From: Pseudoxanthomonas koreensis
GTDB taxonomy: Bacteria > Pseudomonadota > Gammaproteobacteria > Xanthomonadales > Xanthomonadaceae
Length of the DNA: 46,398 nucleotides
Direction: 5' to 3'
NCBI RefSeq assembly: GCF_010093225.1
Contig: NZ_PDWM01000025.1
Coordinates: 1-46,398, forward strand
Below the pieces are notes generated by a model. The model saw only the letters and a list, made by a program, of their open reading frames with translations, did not search any database and was not told the DNA's origin. Below, piece by piece: positions 16,780 to 29,736 of the stretch. Numbering within the stretch: position 1 is the first letter of the stretch; each line of letters begins with the position of its first letter. A program made the position numbers and the translations under genes.

Positions 16780-18622
16780 ACGGCCCGGCGCGCGCCAACC
16801 GCAACCGCAGCGCGTTCAACCTGCGCGGCCGCATGCTGCTGGTCGGCGTGGCCCTGGGCCTGTGCTCGTTCGCGCTGGTCGGGCGCGCGGCCTACGTGCA
16901 GCTGGTCAATTCCGATTTCTACCAGCGCCAGGGCGAGGCGCGCTTCGTCCGCGAGATCCCGATCCCGACCTCGCGCGGCATGATCACCGACCGCAACGGC
17001 GAGCCGCTGGCGGTGTCCACGCCGGTGGAGTCGGTGTGGGGCAACCCGCAGGAGCTGATGCGCCACCCCGACCGCCTGCCCGAGCTGGCGCGCGCGCTGG
17101 GCGTGCCCGCCGACGAGCTGACCAGCCGCCTGTCGCAGCGCGCGGACAAGGAATTCGTCTACCTCAAGCGCCGGATCAACCCGGACCAGGCCAAGGCGAT
17201 CCTCGCCCACAACGTGCCAGGCGTGTTCTCGCAGCGCGAGTTCCGCCGCTTCTACCCGCAGGGCGAGGCGATGGCGCACGTGCTGGGCTTCACCAACATC
17301 GACGACCGCGGCCAGGAAGGGCTGGAGCTGGCGTTCGACGAATGGCTGCGCGGCAAGCCCGGCAGCAAGCGGGTGATCCGCGACCGCCACGGCCGCATCG
17401 TCGAGAACATCGACCTGGTCCGCGCCGCCGAGCCGGGCAAGGACCTGACCCTGAGCATCGACCGCCGGATCCAGTTCCTGGCCTACCGCGAGCTGCGCAA
17501 CGCGCTGGTCGCCAACAAGGCCAGCAGCGGTTCGGTGGTGGTGCTGGACGTGGCCACCGGCGAAGTGCTGGCGATGGTCAACCTGCCCAGCTACAACCCC
17601 AACGCGGTCACCGGCGGCACCCAGGACGCGCACCGCAACCGCGCGGTGACCGACCTGATCGAGCCCGGCTCGACGATGAAGCCGATCACCGCCGCCGCCG
17701 CGCTCAACGCCGGCAAGATCACCGCCGCGACCCGCTTCGACACCAACCCGGGCACGATGATGCTGGGGCGGTTCCCGATCCGCGACCACCGCAACTACGG
17801 CGTGCTCGACGGCACCGGCATCATCACCAAGAGCTCCAACCTGGGCGCGGTGAAGCTGGCCGAGCCGCTGCCGGACCAGTACTTCTACGAGTTCATCAAG
17901 GGCTTCGGCTACGGCAGCGCGCCGCACAGCGGCTTCCCCGGCGAGGCGATCGGTTCGCTGCGCGAGCCGGCGCGCTGGGACGGCCTGACCAAGTCGACCA
18001 TGGCCTACGGCTACGGCCTGTCGGCCACCCCGCTGCAGATCGCCCAGGCCTACGCGGCGCTGGGCAACCACGGCCAGCTGATCACCCCGACCTTCGTCAC
18101 GGGCCAGATCAACGAGCCGCGCCAGGCGGTGAAGGCGGAGATCGCCGACCAGGTGCTGAAGATGATGCAGACGGTGACCGAGCCGGGCGGCACCGCCACC
18201 GGCGCGGCGATCCTCGGCTACCACGTCGCCGGCAAGACCGGCACCGCGCGCCAGGCCTCCGGCGGCGGCTATGCGCGCCGCTACACCACCACCTTCGCCG
18301 GGCTGGTGCCCTCGACCAACCCGCGCTTCGCCACCGTGGTGGTGATCCACGATCCGCAGGCCGGCTCGTACTACGCCGGCCTGGTGTCCGGGCCGGTGTT
18401 CCGCGCGGTGATGGAAGATGCGCTGCGGGTGATGGACGTACCGCCGGACGACATCGAGACCTGGCTGGCGGCGCAGGCCCGCGGCGAGGCCAAGCGCCAG
18501 GCCGCGCTTCCGCAGCTGCCGCAGGCGCTGGACGAGGGCATGGCCGACGACCCGACCATCCCGCCGCCGATGCAGGCAATGCAGGCAATACATGCGGCTG
18601 GTGCCGGCGCGGGAGAACGCCG

Positions 18623-18626
<4 letters not shown>
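16776..18626 (+). CDS. ftsI: Peptidoglycan transpeptidase FtsI (PBP3)
   Basis: Septal D,D-transpeptidase working with FtsW. An N-terminal anchor ([21 protein letters not shown]) is followed by the pedestal domain ([18 protein letters not shown]). The penicillin-binding domain has SxxK in EPGSTMKP (near residue 298), SSN in [10 protein letters not shown] (near 354) and KTG in AGKTGTARQ (near 486). It has 616 residues with a Met/Ala-rich C-terminal tail. Start ATG overlaps the ftsL stop, and its own stop overlaps murE. Confidence 0.97.
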
Positions 18627-20088
<1,462 letters not shown>

Positions 20089-20092
<4 letters not shown>

Positions 20093-21519
20093 ACCGGCTT
20101 CCGCTCTCGCTGATCGCGCACGGGGCCGGTGGCGAACTGCACGGCGACGACGTCCCGGTCGACGCGATCCGCCACGACACCCGCCAGCTGGCGCCGGGCA
20201 GCCTGTACGTGGCCCTGCGCGGCGAGCGTTTCGACGGCCACGATTTCGCCGCCGACGCGGTGATGCGCGGCGCCGGCGCGCTGCTGGTCGAGCGCCTGCT
20301 CGACGGGATCGAGGTTCCGCAGGTGCTGGTGGAAGACAGCGAGCGCGCGCTGGCGCGGATCGCCGCCGGCATCCAGCGCGACCGCCGCGCCACGGTGGTG
20401 GCGATCACCGGCAGCAACGGCAAGACCAGCGTCAAGACGATGGTGCTGGCGGTGCTGCAGCGCGCCGGGCAGGCCTATGCCAACCCGGGCAACCGCAACA
20501 ACGAGATCGGCCTGCCGCTGGCGGTGATCGATGCGCCCGAGGACGCCGACTTCGCCATCTACGAGATGGGCGCCGGCAAGCCCGGCGACATCGCCTACCT
20601 GACCGCAATCGCACGCCCGGACGTGGCCCTGGTCAACAACGTCGCCGCCGCGCACCTGGAGCGGATGGGCAGCCTGCTCGGCGTGGCCCAGACCAAGGGC
20701 GCCATCTACGCCGCGCTGGGCGACGGCGGCACTGCGGTGGTGAACGCGGACGATGCCTTCGGCGAATGGTTCGAACAGCAGGTGATCCGCGCTGCCGACA
20801 GCGGCCGCAGGGTGCTGCGCTTCGGCCTGGAGGCCAGCGCCGACGTGTTCGCGCGCGAGGTCCAGGCCAGCGGCGAGGGCAGCCGCTTCGTGCTGGTCAC
20901 CCCCGACGGCGAGGCCGCGGTGGCGCTGGCGCTGCCGGGCCTGCACAACGTACGCAACGCGCTGGCGGCGGCCGCAATCGGGCTGGCCTGCGGGGTGCCG
21001 CTGGAAGCGATCGTCGCCGGCCTGGCCGATGCGCGCCCGGTCGCCGGGCGCCAGGTCGCGCACGCGCTGCCCGGCGCGGGGCCGGCGCCGGTGCAGCTCA
21101 TCGATGACAGCTACAACGCCAATCCCGGTTCGGTGGCCGCGGCGATCGACGCGCTGGCCGCGTCCGGCGACGAGGCCTGGCTGGTGCTGGGCGACATGCG
21201 CGAACTGGGTCCGGAAGCGGAGCAGCTGCACGCCGACGCCGGCACCCGCGCACGCCAGGCGCGGATCGCGCGCCTGTACGCGCTGGGCCCGCTCAGCGCC
21301 GCGGCCGCGCGCGCGTTCGGCGAGGGCGGCTGCCATTTCGACACGCACGAAGCGCTGGCCGCGGCCCTGCATGCGGACCTTCGCGCGCGCGCGCCGGCGT
21401 CCGCGGCAGGCAGCGCGGGCCATGCCCTGCGGGTGCTGGTGAAGGGGTCGCGCGGCAGCGCGATGGACAGGATCGTGACCGCGCTGCTGGCGCAAGGGGA
21501 AGCCGACGATGTTGCTTGA
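20089..21519 (+). CDS. murF: UDP-N-acetylmuramoyl-tripeptide--D-alanyl-D-alanine ligase
   Basis: Adds D-Ala-D-Ala, finishing the cytoplasmic pentapeptide precursor. The Mur-ligase ATP loop [15 protein letters not shown] is near residue 105, [15 protein letters not shown] (near 130) is MurF-specific, and [15 protein letters not shown] marks the C-terminal domain. Length is 476 residues. Its 3' end overlaps mraY by 11 bases. Confidence 0.97.
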
Positions 21520-22594
21520 ACTGGCGCGCTGGCTGCAGGGGCTGGAGAACTTCTTCGGTCTGTTCGGCTACCTGACCTTCCGCGGCATCCTCGCGGCGTT
21601 GACTGCGCTGTTCCTGTCGCTGTGGCTGGGCCCGGCGGTGATCCGTCGCCTCGGCCAGCTCAAGGGCGGCCAGCCGATCCGCAGCGACGGCCCGCAGTCG
21701 CACTTCTCCAAGGCCGGCACCCCGACCATGGGCGGGGCGCTGATCCTGCTCACCGTGCTGCTGTCGGTGCTGCTGTGGGGCGACCTGCGCAACAAGTACG
21801 TGTGGACCGTGCTGCTGGTGATGCTCGCGTTCGGCGCGATCGGCTGGTACGACGACTGGATCAAGATCGTCAAGCGCGATCCGAACGGGCTGAAGTCGCG
21901 CTGGAAGTACCTGCTGCAGTCGATCTTCGGCCTGGCCGCCGGCCTGTACCTGTACCTGTACGCCGACGTGCCGGCGGCCACGACCTTCTACGTGCCGTTC
22001 TTCAAGTCGATCGCGCTGCCGCTGGCCGGTATCGGCTTCGTCGCCATCGCCTACTTCTGGATCGTCGGCTTCTCCAACGCGGTCAACCTGACCGACGGCC
22101 TGGACGGGCTGGCGATCATGCCCACGGTGCTGGTGGCCTGCGCGCTGGGCGTGTTCGCCTACGCCTCGGGTAATGCAGTTTTCTCCAGCTACCTGCAGAT
22201 CCCGGCGGTGCCCGGCGCAGGCGAGCTGATCATCATCTGCGCGGCGATCGCCGGCGCCGGCCTGGGCTTCCTCTGGTTCAACACCTACCCGGCGATGGTG
22301 TTCATGGGCGACATCGGCGCGCTGGCGCTGGGCGCGGTGCTGGGCACCATCGCAGTGATCGTGCGCCAGGAGCTGGTGCTGGTGATCATGGGCGGCATCT
22401 TCGTCATCGAGACGCTCTCGGTGATGATCCAGGTGGCCTCGTTCAAGCTCACCGGCAAGCGTGTGTTCCGGATGGCGCCGATCCACCACCACTTCGAACT
22501 GAAGGGCTGGCCGGAGCCGCGGGTGATCGTGCGCTTCTGGATCATCTCGGTGATCCTGGTCCTGGTCGGCCTGGCCACGTTGAAGGTGCGCTGA
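21509..22594 (+). CDS. mraY: Phospho-N-acetylmuramoyl-pentapeptide transferase
   Basis: Polytopic inner-membrane enzyme that transfers the muropeptide to undecaprenyl phosphate, giving lipid I. It has 361 residues with about ten hydrophobic segments. Signature motifs are [15 protein letters not shown], the aspartate pair in [30 protein letters not shown], and [15 protein letters not shown] near the C-terminus. In most gammaproteobacteria murD follows here; in this cluster ftsW follows directly (TGATG overlap). Confidence 0.98.
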   Translation: MLLELARWLQGLENFFGLFGYLTFRGILAALTALFLSLWLGPAVIRRLGQLKGGQPIRSDGPQSHFSKAGTPTMGGALILLTVLLSVLLWGDLRNKYVWTVLLVMLAFGAIGWYDDWIKIVKRDPNGLKSRWKYLLQSIFGLAAGLYLYLYADVPAATTFYVPFFKSIALPLAGIGFVAIAYFWIVGFSNAVNLTDGLDGLAIMPTVLVACALGVFAYASGNAVFSSYLQIPAVPGAGELIIICAAIAGAGLGFLWFNTYPAMVFMGDIGALALGAVLGTIAVIVRQELVLVIMGGIFVIETLSVMIQVASFKLTGKRVFRMAPIHHHFELKGWPEPRVIVRFWIISVILVLVGLATLKVR

Positions 22595-23985
22595 TGAACG
22601 ACCTTTCGCGCCAGGCGACCCGGCTGGAGGCCATCGGCGGCAGCTTCGACCCGTGGCTGCTCGGCGCCTCGCTGGCGCTGGCCTGCCTGGGCGTGGTGAT
22701 GGTCGGCTCGGCCTCGGTGGCGATCGGCGAGAACCTGGGCGTGGGCCCGTTCCACTACCTGGTGCGGCACGTGCTGTTCCTGGGCGTCGGTATCGCCCTG
22801 GCGGCGGTGGCCATGCGCACCGAACTGAAGACGGTGGAGAAGTACAACCAGCTGCTGCTGCTGGGCTGCTTCCTGTTGCTGCTGATGCCGTGGCTGCCTG
22901 GGCTGGGCGTGAGCGTCAACGGCGCGCGGCGCTGGATCAACCTGGGCGTGTCGCGCTTCCAGGTGGTCGAGGCGGTGAAGGTGATCTACATCGTCTGGCT
23001 GGCCAGCTACCTGGTCCGCTTCCGCGACGAGGTCAACGCGACCTGGGTGGCGATGCTCAAGCCGCTGGGCGTGGCGGTGCTGCTGGTGGGCATGCTCCTG
23101 GTCCAGCCCGATTTCGGCTCGGCCACCCTGCTGCTGGCGATCACCGCCGGCATGCTGGTGCTGGGCGGGGTGAACCTGCCGCGGATGTCGCTGCCGATCG
23201 TGATCGGCCTGCCGGCGCTGGCCGCGATCGCGATCATCGAACCGTACCGGATGCGCCGCATCACCTCGTTCCTGGATCCGTGGGCCGACCAGCTCGGTTC
23301 CGGCTACCAGCTCAGCAACGCACTGATGGCGGTCGGCCGCGGCGAATGGTTCGGCGTGGGCCTGGGTGCGTCGGTGCAGAAGCTCAACTACCTGCCCGAG
23401 GCGCACACCGACTTCATCTTCTCGGTGATCGCCGAGGAGCTGGGCTTCCTGGGCGCGTGCGTGGTGATCGGCCTGTACGCGCTGCTGGTCGGCCGCGCCC
23501 TGTACCTGGGCCTGAAGTGCGTGGAAATGCGCCGCCACTTCCCCGGTTACATCGCTTTCGGCGTGGCGCTGTGGATCGGCATGCAGAGCTTCGTCTCGAT
23601 CGGGGTGAACCTGGGCATGCTGCCGACCAAGGGGCTGACCCTGCCGCTGATTTCCTCCGGTGGCTCCAGCGTGATGATGACCTGCGTGGCGATCGGCCTG
23701 CTGTTGCGCGTGTCCTACGAACTGGAGCGCGCCGAGCGGCAGCGCGCGGTGCGGCAGGAAGCGATGCCCGCCGGCGCGCCGGCACCCGCCGCATCGCCGA
23801 CGGCCGGAGCGCCGGCGCCACGCGCGACCGCGAAGCCACAGCCTGCACCCACGCCGGCCCGCGCACCGGCCCGTGAACCGGTGCAGGCACCTGCACCCGC
23901 AACGGCGAACGTGCACGGCGCCGCCATCGGCCTGCGCGGCCGCGGCACCTCGCGCATCGAGCCCACCTTCGGGAGCTTCTCGTGA
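22594..23985 (+). CDS. ftsW: Peptidoglycan glycosyltransferase FtsW
   Basis: SEDS-family lipid II polymerase of the divisome. Multiple membrane segments run from about residue 23 to 385. Conserved blocks include [91 protein letters not shown] and [13 protein letters not shown]. At 463 residues it is longer than usual because of a Pro/Ala-rich C-terminal tail of about 75 residues. The tail is probably cytoplasmic and its role is unknown. GTGA overlap with murG. Confidence 0.96.
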   Translation: MNDLSRQATRLEAIGGSFDPWLLGASLALACLGVVMVGSASVAIGENLGVGPFHYLVRHVLFLGVGIALAAVAMRTELKTVEKYNQLLLLGCFLLLLMPWLPGLGVSVNGARRWINLGVSRFQVVEAVKVIYIVWLASYLVRFRDEVNATWVAMLKPLGVAVLLVGMLLVQPDFGSATLLLAITAGMLVLGGVNLPRMSLPIVIGLPALAAIAIIEPYRMRRITSFLDPWADQLGSGYQLSNALMAVGRGEWFGVGLGASVQKLNYLPEAHTDFIFSVIAEELGFLGACVVIGLYALLVGRALYLGLKCVEMRRHFPGYIAFGVALWIGMQSFVSIGVNLGMLPTKGLTLPLISSGGSSVMMTCVAIGLLLRVSYELERAERQRAVRQEAMPAGAPAPAASPTAGAPAPRATAKPQPAPTPARAPAREPVQAPAPATANVHGAAIGLRGRGTSRIEPTFGSFS

Positions 23986-25100
23986 ACGCGGCTCCCTCGC
24001 ACAAGCCCGCACATGGGAGCCGGCCGGTGATGGTGATGGCCGGCGGCACGGGCGGGCACATCTTCCCGGCGCTGGCGGTGGCGCAGGTGTTGCGCGAGCG
24101 CGGCGTGCCGGTGGTCTGGCTGGGTGCGGCCGGGGCGATGGAAACCCGGCTGGGGCCGCAGCACGGGATCGAGATCGACACGCTGCCGGTGGCCGGCGTG
24201 CGCGGCAAGGGCAAGCTGACCCTGCTGGCCGCGCCGTTCCGGCTGCTGAAGGCGGTCAACGCCGCGCGCGCGGTGCTGCGCCGGCGCCGCCCGCGCGCGG
24301 TGATCGGTTTCGGCGGCTTCGCCTCCGGCCCCGGCGGCCTGGCCGCGCGCCTGGCCGGCGTGCCGCTGCTGGTGCACGAGCAGAACCGCGCGCCGGGCAT
24401 GACCAACCGGGTGCTGTCCAGGCTGGCCCGGCGCACGCTGGCCGGCTTCCCTGGCAGCTTCGAGCGGGAAGAAGTGGTCGGCAACCCGGTGCGCGCGCAG
24501 ATCGCCGCGCTGCCGCCGCCGGCGCAGCGCTTCGCCGACCGCGAAGGTGCGTTGCGCCTGCTGGTGCTCGGCGGCAGCCAGGGCGCGCGCGCGCTCAACG
24601 ACGCGCTGCCGCAGGCGCTGGCCGCGCTCGACGGCGTCGCCGTCGAAGTGCGCCACCAGTGCGGCGAGAAGCTGCGTGCCGAGGCCGGACAGGCCTACGC
24701 CGCCGCCGGCGTGGACGCGCGCGTGGAAGCGTTCATCGACGACATGGCCGCCGCCTACGCCTGGGCCGACCTGGTGGTGTGCCGCGCCGGTGCCTCGACC
24801 CTGGCCGAGCTGTGCGCGGCCGGCGTCGGCAGCGTGCTGGTGCCGTTCGCCGCCGCGGTCGACGACCACCAGACCCGCAACGCCGAATACCTGGTCGAGC
24901 ACGGCGCGGCGCTGCTGCTGAAGCAGGACGCGCAGCTGGCCGCGAACCTGCTGCCGAAGCTGCGCGAACTGGCCGCCGACCCCGCGCGCCGGCTGGCGAT
25001 GGCCAGCGCCGCGCGCGGCCTGGCCCGTCCCGACGCCGCCGCGCGCATCGCCGGCATCGTCCTCGAAGAATCGATCCACGAACCTGGAGTTTCCGCATGA
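23982..25100 (+). CDS. murG: UDP-N-acetylglucosamine--muramyl-pentapeptide pyrophosphoryl-undecaprenol N-acetylglucosamine transferase
   Basis: Peripheral inner-membrane glycosyltransferase that converts lipid I to lipid II. GT-B fold with the N-terminal [16 protein letters not shown] loop, [46 protein letters not shown] and [23 protein letters not shown] for UDP-GlcNAc binding. Length is 372 residues with a GTG start inside the ftsW stop. The first 11 residues are an extension before the fold. Stop overlaps murC (ATGA). Confidence 0.97.
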   Translation: MNAAPSHKPAHGSRPVMVMAGGTGGHIFPALAVAQVLRERGVPVVWLGAAGAMETRLGPQHGIEIDTLPVAGVRGKGKLTLLAAPFRLLKAVNAARAVLRRRRPRAVIGFGGFASGPGGLAARLAGVPLLVHEQNRAPGMTNRVLSRLARRTLAGFPGSFEREEVVGNPVRAQIAALPPPAQRFADREGALRLLVLGGSQGARALNDALPQALAALDGVAVEVRHQCGEKLRAEAGQAYAAAGVDARVEAFIDDMAAAYAWADLVVCRAGASTLAELCAAGVGSVLVPFAAAVDDHQTRNAEYLVEHGAALLLKQDAQLAANLLPKLRELAADPARRLAMASAARGLARPDAAARIAGIVLEESIHEPGVSA

Positions 25101-26548
25101 TCCGCCGCCTGCACGACACCGACGACCTGGTGCGCGCCTTTCCCCGCGTGCACTTCGTCGGCATCGGCGGCACCGGCATGAGCGGCATCGCCGAGGTGAT
25201 GCTGACCCTCGGCTATGAAGTGTCCGGTTCGGACAACGCCGACAACGCCGCCACCCGCCGCCTGGCGCGCCTGGGCGCGCGCGTGGTCCGCGGCCACTCC
25301 GCCGCCAACGTGCTCGGCACCGATTGCGTGGTGGTGTCCAGCGCGATCCGCGACGACAACCCCGAGTTGATGGAAGCGCGCAGCCAGCGCATCCCGATCG
25401 TGCCGCGCGCGGCGATGCTGGCCGAGCTGATGCGCTTCCGCCGCGGCATTGCGGTGGCCGGCACCCACGGCAAGACCACCACCACCAGCCTCACCGCGGC
25501 GGTGCTCAGCGAAGGCGGGCTGGACCCGACCTTCGTCATCGGTGGCCAGCTGCTGGCCGCCGGCGCCAACGCCCGGCTCGGCGGCGGCCAGTGGCTGGTG
25601 GCCGAGGCCGACGAGAGCGACGGCAGCTTCCTGCGCCTGAATCCGCTGGTGGCGATCATCACCAACATCGATGCCGACCACCTGGAGAACTACGGCGGCG
25701 ACTTCGCCCGCCTGCAGTCGGCGTTCGCCGAGTTCCTGCAGCGGCTGCCGTTCTACGGCCTGGCGGTGCTGTGCATCGACGACCCGGAAGTGGCCGCGCT
25801 GGCCGCGAACACCCCGCGCCACGTGATGACCTACGGCACCGCCGAGAACGCCGACGTGCGCGCCGACGACATCGTCCAGGACGGCCCGCGCATGCGCTTC
25901 ACCCTGCGCCTGCCCGAGGGCGCCACCGTGCCAGTGACCCTGGCCCTGCCGGGCCGGCACAACGTGCTCAACGCGCTGGCCGCCGCCGCGGTGGCCTGGC
26001 AGCTGGGCGTGTCGCCGCAGAACATCGCCGCGGCGCTGGAGAAGTTCGCCGGCATCGGCCGCCGCTTCAACGACCTGGGCGAAGTGGCCACCGCATCGGG
26101 CGCGAAGGTGCGCGTGATCGACGACTACGGCCACCATCCGAAGGAACTGGCCGCGGTGTTCGCCGCGGCGCGCGGCGGCTGGCCCGAGAAGCGCCTGGTG
26201 GTGGCGTTCCAGCCGCACCGCTACAGCCGCACCCGCGACCAGTTCGACGCCTTCGCCGCGGTGCTGTCCGAAGCCGACGCGCTGGTGCTCAGCGAGGTCT
26301 ACCCGGCCGGCGAAGCGCCGATCCCCGGCGCCGATGCACGCGCGCTGGCGCGTGCGATCCGCGCCCGCGGTCGCAGCGAGCCGGTGGTGGTGGGGCAGGT
26401 CGCCGACCTGGCCCACGTGCTGCCCGACGTGCTCCAGGATGGCGACCTGCTGCTGATGATGGGCGCGGGCGACATCGGCTACATCGCCCACCAGATCGCC
26501 ACCGACGGCTTCGGCGTCGACGGCCCGGCACATGGAGGCCAGCCATGA
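25097..26548 (+). CDS. murC: UDP-N-acetylmuramate--L-alanine ligase
   Basis: First ligase of the stem peptide. It has the UDP-binding [14 protein letters not shown] near residue 18, the ATP loop [16 protein letters not shown] near residue 122, [33 protein letters not shown] and [13 protein letters not shown]. Length is 483 residues. ATGA overlaps on both sides. Confidence 0.97.
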   Translation: MIRRLHDTDDLVRAFPRVHFVGIGGTGMSGIAEVMLTLGYEVSGSDNADNAATRRLARLGARVVRGHSAANVLGTDCVVVSSAIRDDNPELMEARSQRIPIVPRAAMLAELMRFRRGIAVAGTHGKTTTTSLTAAVLSEGGLDPTFVIGGQLLAAGANARLGGGQWLVAEADESDGSFLRLNPLVAIITNIDADHLENYGGDFARLQSAFAEFLQRLPFYGLAVLCIDDPEVAALAANTPRHVMTYGTAENADVRADDIVQDGPRMRFTLRLPEGATVPVTLALPGRHNVLNALAAAAVAWQLGVSPQNIAAALEKFAGIGRRFNDLGEVATASGAKVRVIDDYGHHPKELAAVFAAARGGWPEKRLVVAFQPHRYSRTRDQFDAFAAVLSEADALVLSEVYPAGEAPIPGADARALARAIRARGRSEPVVVGQVADLAHVLPDVLQDGDLLLMMGAGDIGYIAHQIATDGFGVDGPAHGGQP

Positions 26549-27546
26549 GCGCGACCCCGCTGCTGCCGCCGCCGCGCTTCACCGACCCGACCGTGTTCGG
26601 CCGCGTCGCGGTGCTGATGGGCGGCACCAGCTCCGAGCGTGAGGTCTCGCTGGACTCCGGCCGCAACGTGCTCGACGCGCTGCGCGCGCACGGCGTGGAC
26701 GCGCACGCGGTGGACGGCATCCAGGCGCTGGTCGAGGCGCTGGCGGCGCAGAAGTTCGACCGCGTCTTCAACATCCTCCACGGCCAGCGCGGCGGTGGCG
26801 AGGACGGCGTGGTGCAGGGCCTGATGGACGCGCTGGGCGTGCCGTACACCGGTTCGGGCGTGCTCGGCTCGGCGCTGGCGATGGACAAGATCCGGACCAA
26901 GCAGGTGTGGCTGTCGCTGGGCCTGCCGACGCCGCGCTACGCGCACCTGCCGCGCGGCGTGGATGCCGCCACCGTGCACGCCGCCGCGCGCGGCCTGGGC
27001 CTGCCGGTGATCGTCAAGCCGTCCTCGGAAGGTTCCAGCGTGGGCGTGTCGCGGGTGCTGGACGAAGCCGGCCTGGACGAAGCGGTCGCGCTGGCCGCGC
27101 GCTATCCCGGCGACCTGCTGATGGAGCAGATGGTGGTCGGCGACGAACTCACCGTCGGCATCGTCGGCGACGTCGCGCTGCCCTCGATCCGGATCGTGCC
27201 GCGTGGCGAGTGGTACGACTACGACGCCAAGTACGTCGCCGAGGACACCCAGTACCTGTGCCCGGGCCTGGACGGCGAGGACGAACGCCGCGTGCGCGAG
27301 CTGGCGCTGGCCGCGTTCCGCGCCGCCGGCTGCAGCGGCTGGGGCCGGGTCGACGTGATGCGCGCGCGCACCACCGGCGAGCCCTACCTGCTGGAGGTCA
27401 ACACCGCGCCGGGCATGACCAGCCATTCGCTGGTGCCCAAGGCCGCGCGCCAGGTCGGGGTGCAGTTCGAGGAACTGTGCTGGCGGATCCTGGAGCAGAC
27501 GCTCCCGCGCGACAGCGACGCAACCGCCGGAGGTGCCGCCGCGTGA
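26545..27546 (+). CDS. ddl: D-alanine--D-alanine ligase
   Basis: ATP-grasp ligase supplying D-Ala-D-Ala to MurF. Motifs: [73 protein letters not shown]. Length is 333 residues, with an N-terminal extension of about 20 residues over the usual DdlB start; the ATG at 26545 overlaps the murC stop and is the natural coupled start. Stop overlaps ftsQ (GTGA). Confidence 0.96.
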   Translation: MSATPLLPPPRFTDPTVFGRVAVLMGGTSSEREVSLDSGRNVLDALRAHGVDAHAVDGIQALVEALAAQKFDRVFNILHGQRGGGEDGVVQGLMDALGVPYTGSGVLGSALAMDKIRTKQVWLSLGLPTPRYAHLPRGVDAATVHAAARGLGLPVIVKPSSEGSSVGVSRVLDEAGLDEAVALAARYPGDLLMEQMVVGDELTVGIVGDVALPSIRIVPRGEWYDYDAKYVAEDTQYLCPGLDGEDERRVRELALAAFRAAGCSGWGRVDVMRARTTGEPYLLEVNTAPGMTSHSLVPKAARQVGVQFEELCWRILEQTLPRDSDATAGGAAA

Positions 27547-28316
27547 ACGCGCTGCTGCGCATCCTGGCCTGGCTGCTCGCGGTGGCGCTGGTCGCGCTGC
27601 CGGTGGTGGCCGTGCTCAACGGCTGGGTCGGCGCCGAGCGCTGGCCGCTGTCGCGCCTGCGCGTGACCGGCCAGTTCGAGCGGGTCCAGGCCGAGCAGCT
27701 GCGCGCGGCGGTGGCGCCGTACGCGGCGCGCGGCTACTTCGCCGCGGACCTGGACGGTGCGCGGCGCGCGGTGGCGAAGCTGCCCTGGGTCGAGCAGGCG
27801 CAGGTGCGCAAGGCGTGGCCGGACGTGCTGGAGATCCACATCGTCGAGCACACCCCGTTCGCGTTCTGGGGCGAGGACCGGCTGCTGTCCGGGCGCGGCG
27901 CGCTGTTCCCGCTGCCGGCCGACCTGGCCGAGCAGCGCCTGCCGCGACTGGGTGGCCCCGATGCGCGCAGCGCCGAAGTGGTGGCGCTCTACAACGAGGC
28001 CCGCGGCCTGTTCGCGCCGCTGGGCTACGGCGTGTCGCGGCTGGCGGTGGACGCGCGCGGCAGCTGGTCGATGACCCTGGACAACGGCCTGGAAGTGGTG
28101 GTCGGCCGCGACGATGCACGCGCGCGCCTGCACCGCTTCGCGCGCGTGCTGCCGCAGCTGCTGGCCCGGCAGGCGTGGCCGATCGCGCAGGCCGACCTGC
28201 GCTACACCAACGGATTCACCCTGGCCCGGGGCACGCCCGGCGCCGCTCCTTCTCCTTCCCCGCAGGCGCCGGCCGGCGCAGCGCGGGCGCAACCCCGGCA
28301 GGCGAGCAGTACATGA
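27543..28316 (+). CDS. ftsQ: Cell division protein FtsQ
   Basis: Bitopic divisome scaffold. One N-terminal membrane segment ([21 protein letters not shown]) precedes a POTRA domain ([19 protein letters not shown] to [16 protein letters not shown]), then the beta domain. Length is 257 residues. The C-terminal 25 residues are a low-complexity Ser/Pro/Ala tail. The GTG start is inside the ddl stop, and the stop overlaps ftsA (ATGA). Confidence 0.93.
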   Translation: MNALLRILAWLLAVALVALPVVAVLNGWVGAERWPLSRLRVTGQFERVQAEQLRAAVAPYAARGYFAADLDGARRAVAKLPWVEQAQVRKAWPDVLEIHIVEHTPFAFWGEDRLLSGRGALFPLPADLAEQRLPRLGGPDARSAEVVALYNEARGLFAPLGYGVSRLAVDARGSWSMTLDNGLEVVVGRDDARARLHRFARVLPQLLARQAWPIAQADLRYTNGFTLARGTPGAAPSPSPQAPAGAARAQPRQASST

Positions 28317-29548
28317 ACCGCAAAGGCGACAAGTCCCTCATCGTCGGTCTCGACATCGGCACCTCCAAGGTGGTGGCGCTGGTGGGCGAGTATTCACCCG
28401 GCAACCCGATCGAGGTCATCGGCATCGGCTCGCACGAGTCGCGCGGACTCAAGCGCGGCGTGGTGGTGGACATCGAGTCGACCGTGCAGTCGATCCAGCG
28501 CGCGGTCGAAGAGGCCGAGCTGATGGCCGGCTGCGAGATCCGCTCGGTCTACGCCTCGATCTCCGGCAACCACGTGCAGTGCAAGAATTCGCCGGGCATC
28601 GTCCCGATCCGCGACGGCGAGGTGACCTGGGCCGACCTGGACCGCGTGCTCGACGCGGCCAAGGCAGTAGCAATTCCGGCCGACCAGCGCATCCTCCACG
28701 CGATCCCGCGCGAGTACGTGCTCGACGATTCGCAGGAAGGCATCCGCAACCCGGTCGGCATGACCGGCGTGCGCCTGGAAGTGCACGCGCACCTGGTCAC
28801 CTGCGCGCAGTCGGCGGCGCAGAACATCACCAAGTGCGTGCAGCGCTGCGGCCTGCAGGTGGACGACCTGATCCTGTCCTCGCTGGCGTCCTCGGTCGCG
28901 GTGCTGACCGCCGACGAGCGCGAGCTGGGCGTGGTGCTGGTGGACATGGGCGCGGGCACCACCGACATCGCCGTGTTCATCCAGGGCGCGATCTGCCACA
29001 CCGCCTCGCTGCCGATCGCCGGCGACCACGTCACCAACGACATCGCGCACATGCTGCGCACGCCCACTCCGGAGGCCGAGCAGATCAAGGTCCGCTACGC
29101 CTGCGCGCTGGCGCAGCTGGCCACCGCCGAGGAAAGCATCCAGGTGCCCTCGGTCGGCGACCGCCCGCCGCGGCGGATGCCGCGCGCCTCGCTGGCGCAG
29201 GCGGTGCAGGGCCGCTACGAGGAGATCTTCGAGATGGTCCAGGCGGAACTGCGCCGCTCCGGCTTCGAGGAGCTGGTCCGCGCGGGCATGGTCCTGACCG
29301 GCGGCGCCTCGAAGATGGAAGGCGTGATCGAACTGGCCGAGGAAATGCTGCAGATGCCGGTGCGCATCGGCATCCCGCAGCACGTGTCCGGCCTGGGCGA
29401 GGTGGTCGGCAACCCGGTCCATGCCAGCGGCGTGGGCCTGCTGCTGATGGGCAGCCAGATCGAACACCCGCGCCGCCCGTCGCTGCCCAGCGGCCGCGCC
29501 GGCAGCTTCTTCAGGAAGATCTTCAAGTGGTACGGCGGCGAGTTCTGA
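28313..29548 (+). CDS. ftsA: Cell division protein FtsA
   Basis: Actin-like ATPase that tethers FtsZ filaments to the membrane. Phosphate-1 loop GLDIGTSKVVALVGE near residue 12, EYVLDDSQEGIRNPVGM, DMGAGTTDIAVF and VLTGGASKMEGVIELA are seen. The C-terminal amphipathic membrane-targeting helix is SFFRKIFKWYGGEF. Length is 411 residues. It is the last of the overlapping genes; a terminator follows directly. Confidence 0.97.
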   Translation: MNRKGDKSLIVGLDIGTSKVVALVGEYSPGNPIEVIGIGSHESRGLKRGVVVDIESTVQSIQRAVEEAELMAGCEIRSVYASISGNHVQCKNSPGIVPIRDGEVTWADLDRVLDAAKAVAIPADQRILHAIPREYVLDDSQEGIRNPVGMTGVRLEVHAHLVTCAQSAAQNITKCVQRCGLQVDDLILSSLASSVAVLTADERELGVVLVDMGAGTTDIAVFIQGAICHTASLPIAGDHVTNDIAHMLRTPTPEAEQIKVRYACALAQLATAEESIQVPSVGDRPPRRMPRASLAQAVQGRYEEIFEMVQAELRRSGFEELVRAGMVLTGGASKMEGVIELAEEMLQMPVRIGIPQHVSGLGEVVGNPVHASGVGLLLMGSQIEHPRRPSLPSGRAGSFFRKIFKWYGGEF

Positions 29549-29555
29549 CGATGCA

Positions 29556-29585
29556 CCCCGCGGCGCATGCAATGCCGCGGCTTTT
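29556..29585 (+). terminator. Intrinsic terminator after ftsA
   Basis: CCGCGGC (29558-29564) pairs with GCCGCGG (29574-29580), then CTTTT. It lies 8 bases after the ftsA stop and separates ftsZ from the rest of the cluster. A single REP unit starts on the last T. Confidence 0.7.
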
Positions 29586-29608
29586 GTAGGAGCGGGCATG
29601 ACCGCGAC
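29585..29608 (+). repeat. Solitary REP unit, class 4, copy R5
   Basis: TGTAGGAGC followed by GGGCATGACCGCGAC. It keeps the GTAGGAGC head but has a GCGG/CCGC stem, unlike the other REPs in the window. It resembles the common GTAGGAGCGGGCTTGCCCGC REP of pseudomonads. No inverted partner is visible before ftsZ. Confidence 0.7.
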
Positions 29609-29736
29609 AGGCGAAGCGAAGACGTGACAGATGGCGGCACCCGGCAACACCCCGAAGCACGAAAGGCGACAAGGCAGTACCCGACAAGAACGCCGGAACA
29701 CAGAAAGCCGGCACTTATAAACAGAGGACAACGGAC

